Source of the DNA: an uncultured Vicinamibacterales bacterium
Lineage (GTDB): Bacteria; Acidobacteriota; Vicinamibacteria; Vicinamibacterales; UBA8438
Reading direction: 5' to 3'
DNA: 64,000 nt
Assembly: GCA_958295905.1 (NCBI GenBank)
Contig: OY282382.1
Coordinates: 3,434,001-3,498,000, forward strand
Below the pieces are notes generated by a model. The model saw nothing but the letters and a program-made list of their open reading frames with translations. It was not told the origin of the DNA and searched no databases. Of this stretch, positions 61,968-64,000 are shown in pieces. Made by a program: the position numbers and the translations under genes. Within the stretch, counting starts at the first letter, position 1; every line of letters starts with the position of its first letter.

Positions 61968-64000
61968 CCGTGCTTCGCGATACCCGTTATGCTCTGCGGC
62001 GACTCGCCGCCCAGCGCGGCTTCACGTCGGCGGCGCTCCTGACCCTCGCCCTCGGCATCGGCGCCAACACCGCGATGTTCAGCGTCGTGTACGGTCTGCT
62101 CCTGAGACCCCTGCCTTATCCGGCCGCCGATCGCATCGTACGGGTGGGAGAGGTCGTAGGCCCTCGGGGGGGGATGCTCACCAACCGATCGATGCCCCTG
62201 ATCGCGGAGGCCGAGTCGTTTGAGCACCTCGCCGCCTACCGGGAGAGCTCGCTGGAGTGGTCGGGTCCGGCCGGTTCGACCGCCTTGAGCGGCGCCACCG
62301 TCTCGCCGGCCTTGTTCCCGCTGCTGGGGGCGACGCCGCACATCGGCCGGCTCTTCGCGGAGGAGGAGGCGCGCGAGGGTGCGGACCGGGTGGTGCTGTT
62401 CAGCCACCGCGCCTGGGCCAACCACTTCGCATCGGATCCGGACATCGTCGGGGCCGCCGTCACGCTGAACGGAGATCCGCACACCGTGGTCGGCGTGCTG
62501 CCCGAGGGGTTCTATTTCCCGACCCCGGACAGTGAGTTCTGGACGCCGTTCGTCGTTCCGCCGTACACGCCGCCGCCGGCCACGGGTGCGGGGCAACCGC
62601 GCATGGTGTTGATGATGGCCTTCAGCGCCGTTGGGCGCCTGGCGCCCGGGGCATCGCCGGAGCAGGCGGCGGCCGAGGCCGCCACCCTCCTCCAGGCCGG
62701 CGCCGATTTCCGCATACTACGCCCCGGCGGTGGAGGTCCCGACAACGGCGTGCGGGTCGTGCCGTTGCTGGAAGAGCTGGTAGGCGCGTATCGGCCGGCG
62801 CTTCTGGCCCTGACCGCGGCGACCGTTCTCTTGCTGTTGATCGCCTGCACCAACGTGGCCGGGCTGCTGTTGGCGCGCGGGGTCGCGCGTCAGCGGTCGC
62901 TGGCCATCTGCGCAGCGCTCGGGGCGGGCCGCCGGCGGATTGTCCGCCAGCTCCTGGCCGAGAGCGTGTTGCTGGGGGTGGGCGGCGGCGTGCTCGGGCT
63001 GGCCACGGCGGCGATCGTGCTGCGTGCGGCGCCGGCGCTCGTCCCCGGCGACGTCGCGCGGCTGGACGAGGTGGGCGTTGACGGCGCCGCGCTGGCGTTC
63101 ACCCTGGGGCTGTCGGTCGCGGCGGGGCTGCTGTTCGGCGCCGCGCCGGCGTTACAGGGGTCGCGGCCCGCTCTGGCGCGCATGCTGAACGAAGGCGGCG
63201 TGCAGTCCGCCGGCGGCTTCCGGCTGCTCCGCTCGAATCGGACGCGGGCGACACTCGCCACGGCCCAGGTAGCCCTGGCCCTCGTGCTGTTGGTGGGGGC
63301 GGGGCTGCTTCTGCTCAGCTTCGTACGGCTCATCACCGTCGATCGCGGGTACGACCCGTCCAACGTGATCGCCGCCAGCATCCGCAACCCCGACGTCGCG
63401 TTCCGGCCGAACATGACCCCGGAGTCGCTGGCCGAGGTCCGGGCGGCCGGCCGTCGCTTCCAGCAATCGCTGGTGGAAGAGACGGCCCGGCTGACGGCGC
63501 TCTCCGGCGTCGAAGCGGTGGGGGTTTCGTCGCGTCTGCCGCTCGGGTCCGCCGGCGGAAGCGCAACCGTGTTCCGCGTGGCCGGGGCGGCGCTGCCGTC
63601 CGACCCCGGCGACCTTCCGCGGGCCACGGTCAACTTCGTCAGCCCAGGCTATTTCGACGTGATGCGGCTGCGTCTCCGGAGCGGGCGCGCGTTCACCCCG
63701 CTCGACGGGGCTGAGAGCCCGCCGGTGCTCGTGGTGAACGAGACGCTCGCGCGTGACCTCTTCGGCGGCGCGCCGGCCGTCGGGCAACGCCTTCTGCCGG
63801 TCCTCGCCGGCCCCGAATCGTGGGAGGTGATCGGGGTCGTGGCCGACGTTCGCTACGGCGGGCTGACCATCGCCGAGTCGCAGGCCGAGGCGTACATGCC
63901 GCTGCGCCAGATCGGACGGGCGGCGATGTTGGCCGGAATGTCCTTTACCTCGGTGGTCGCGGTGCGAACCGCCGGCGATCCAGTAACCGCCGTTCCCTTT
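61964..64000 (+). CDS. ADOP (MacB/FtsX-like) permease, partial at right edge
   Basis: At least 679 codons, open to the window end. GTG 61964 starts VTVLRDTRYALRRLAAQRGF, followed by the first membrane helix (ALLTLALGIGANTAMFSVVYGLLLRPLPYP), typical of acidobacterial duplicated orphan permeases. A MacB_PCD periplasmic domain follows (LIAEAESFEHLAAYRE to LLEELVGAYRPALLALTAA). Next comes the FtsX membrane unit (LLIACTNVAGLLLARG, QRSLAICAALGAGRRRIVRQLLAESVLLG, LAFTLGLSVAAGLLFGAAPAL), then the second half (RATLATAQVALALVLLVGAGLLLLSF). No ATPase gene is adjacent. The C-terminal FtsX unit lies beyond the edge. Such permeases export peptides or small molecules or transmit force; the substrate is unknown. 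Confidence 0.9.
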   Translation, partial: MTVLRDTRYALRRLAAQRGFTSAALLTLALGIGANTAMFSVVYGLLLRPLPYPAADRIVRVGEVVGPRGGMLTNRSMPLIAEAESFEHLAAYRESSLEWSGPAGSTALSGATVSPALFPLLGATPHIGRLFAEEEAREGADRVVLFSHRAWANHFASDPDIVGAAVTLNGDPHTVVGVLPEGFYFPTPDSEFWTPFVVPPYTPPPATGAGQPRMVLMMAFSAVGRLAPGASPEQAAAEAATLLQAGADFRILRPGGGGPDNGVRVVPLLEELVGAYRPALLALTAATVLLLLIACTNVAGLLLARGVARQRSLAICAALGAGRRRIVRQLLAESVLLGVGGGVLGLATAAIVLRAAPALVPGDVARLDEVGVDGAALAFTLGLSVAAGLLFGAAPALQGSRPALARMLNEGGVQSAGGFRLLRSNRTRATLATAQVALALVLLVGAGLLLLSFVRLITVDRGYDPSNVIAASIRNPDVAFRPNMTPESLAEVRAAGRRFQQSLVEETARLTALSGVEAVGVSSRLPLGSAGGSATVFRVAGAALPSDPGDLPRATVNFVSPGYFDVMRLRLRSGRAFTPLDGAESPPVLVVNETLARDLFGGAPAVGQRLLPVLAGPESWEVIGVVADVRYGGLTIAESQAEAYMPLRQIGRAAMLAGMSFTSVVAVRTAGDPVTAVPF

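Overview
The window is GC-rich (roughly 70%) and looks like a chromosome segment from an uncultured Acidobacteriota, most likely the Vicinamibacteria. This is inferred from gene content: MacB-like 'ADOP' orphan permeases (61964 to the right edge, and a remnant at 4816), paired planctomycete-type cytochrome (DUF1587/1592/1588/1585) and DUF1552 genes, many Tat-exported oxidoreductases, and a large ASPIC/UnbV-type lipoprotein. No rRNA, tRNA or CRISPR array was seen.

Layout. 1-8.3 kb: a partial MalY/PatB-type lyase; a bacterial XPB-like helicase and DUF790/Bax1 nuclease pair whose gene junction is tandemly repeated; a RelE/ParE-type toxin-antitoxin pair; and a decayed AAA-ATPase/DUF4276 pair next to an IS1182-type element. 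8.8-14.3 kb: exported enzymes (epoxide-hydrolase-like, HupE/UreJ-like membrane protein, metallo-beta-lactamase-fold, sulfite-oxidase-fold). 14.7-19.7 kb: a hybrid sensor kinase and an Rsb-like partner-switching set (kinase, phosphatase, STAS antagonist). 19.8-25.0 kb: transposon copy 1. 25.4-35.1 kb: ankyrin, DUF1592 and DUF1552 genes and a TPR/VCBS lipoprotein. 35.6-41.2 kb: sugar-dehydrogenase, methyltransferase and VOC genes between a solo ISL3-type end and a decayed ISL3 element, then a helicase fragment. 41.5-50.2 kb: P450, two SDRs, an FAD dehydrogenase and an AzgA-type purine permease. 50.5-55.6 kb: transposon copy 2. 55.7-61.2 kb: a second ankyrin, DUF1592, DUF1552 cassette. 61.4-64 kb: a broken NYN gene and an ADOP permease running off the edge.

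The main discovery is a 5150-bp element present twice (19803-24952 and 50497-55646), apparently identical. Each copy has its own perfect 9-bp target duplication (ggcggccgg and gcgccggcg), so the whole unit transposes. It consists of an ISKra4-type insertion sequence, with its transposase in two frames joined at an A_AAA_AAG slippery site, plus two passenger housekeeping genes: a citrate synthase and an orphan larB. The left end is not the IS's own left repeat, which survives inside at 23077. It is the end of a 181-bp MITE-like element carrying the same terminal repeat. The IS therefore seems to have captured 3.3 kb of chromosome by using a nearby MITE end.

The intergenic DNA is unusually rich in small mobile repeats: a ~165-bp palindromic family, MITEs with the ends of the local IS1182 element, ~180-bp MITEs with ISKra4-type ends, CTAG-flanked MITEs, a 303-bp AT-rich MITE and short REP-like hairpins. 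Several are nested in one another, and one palindrome interrupts a gene.
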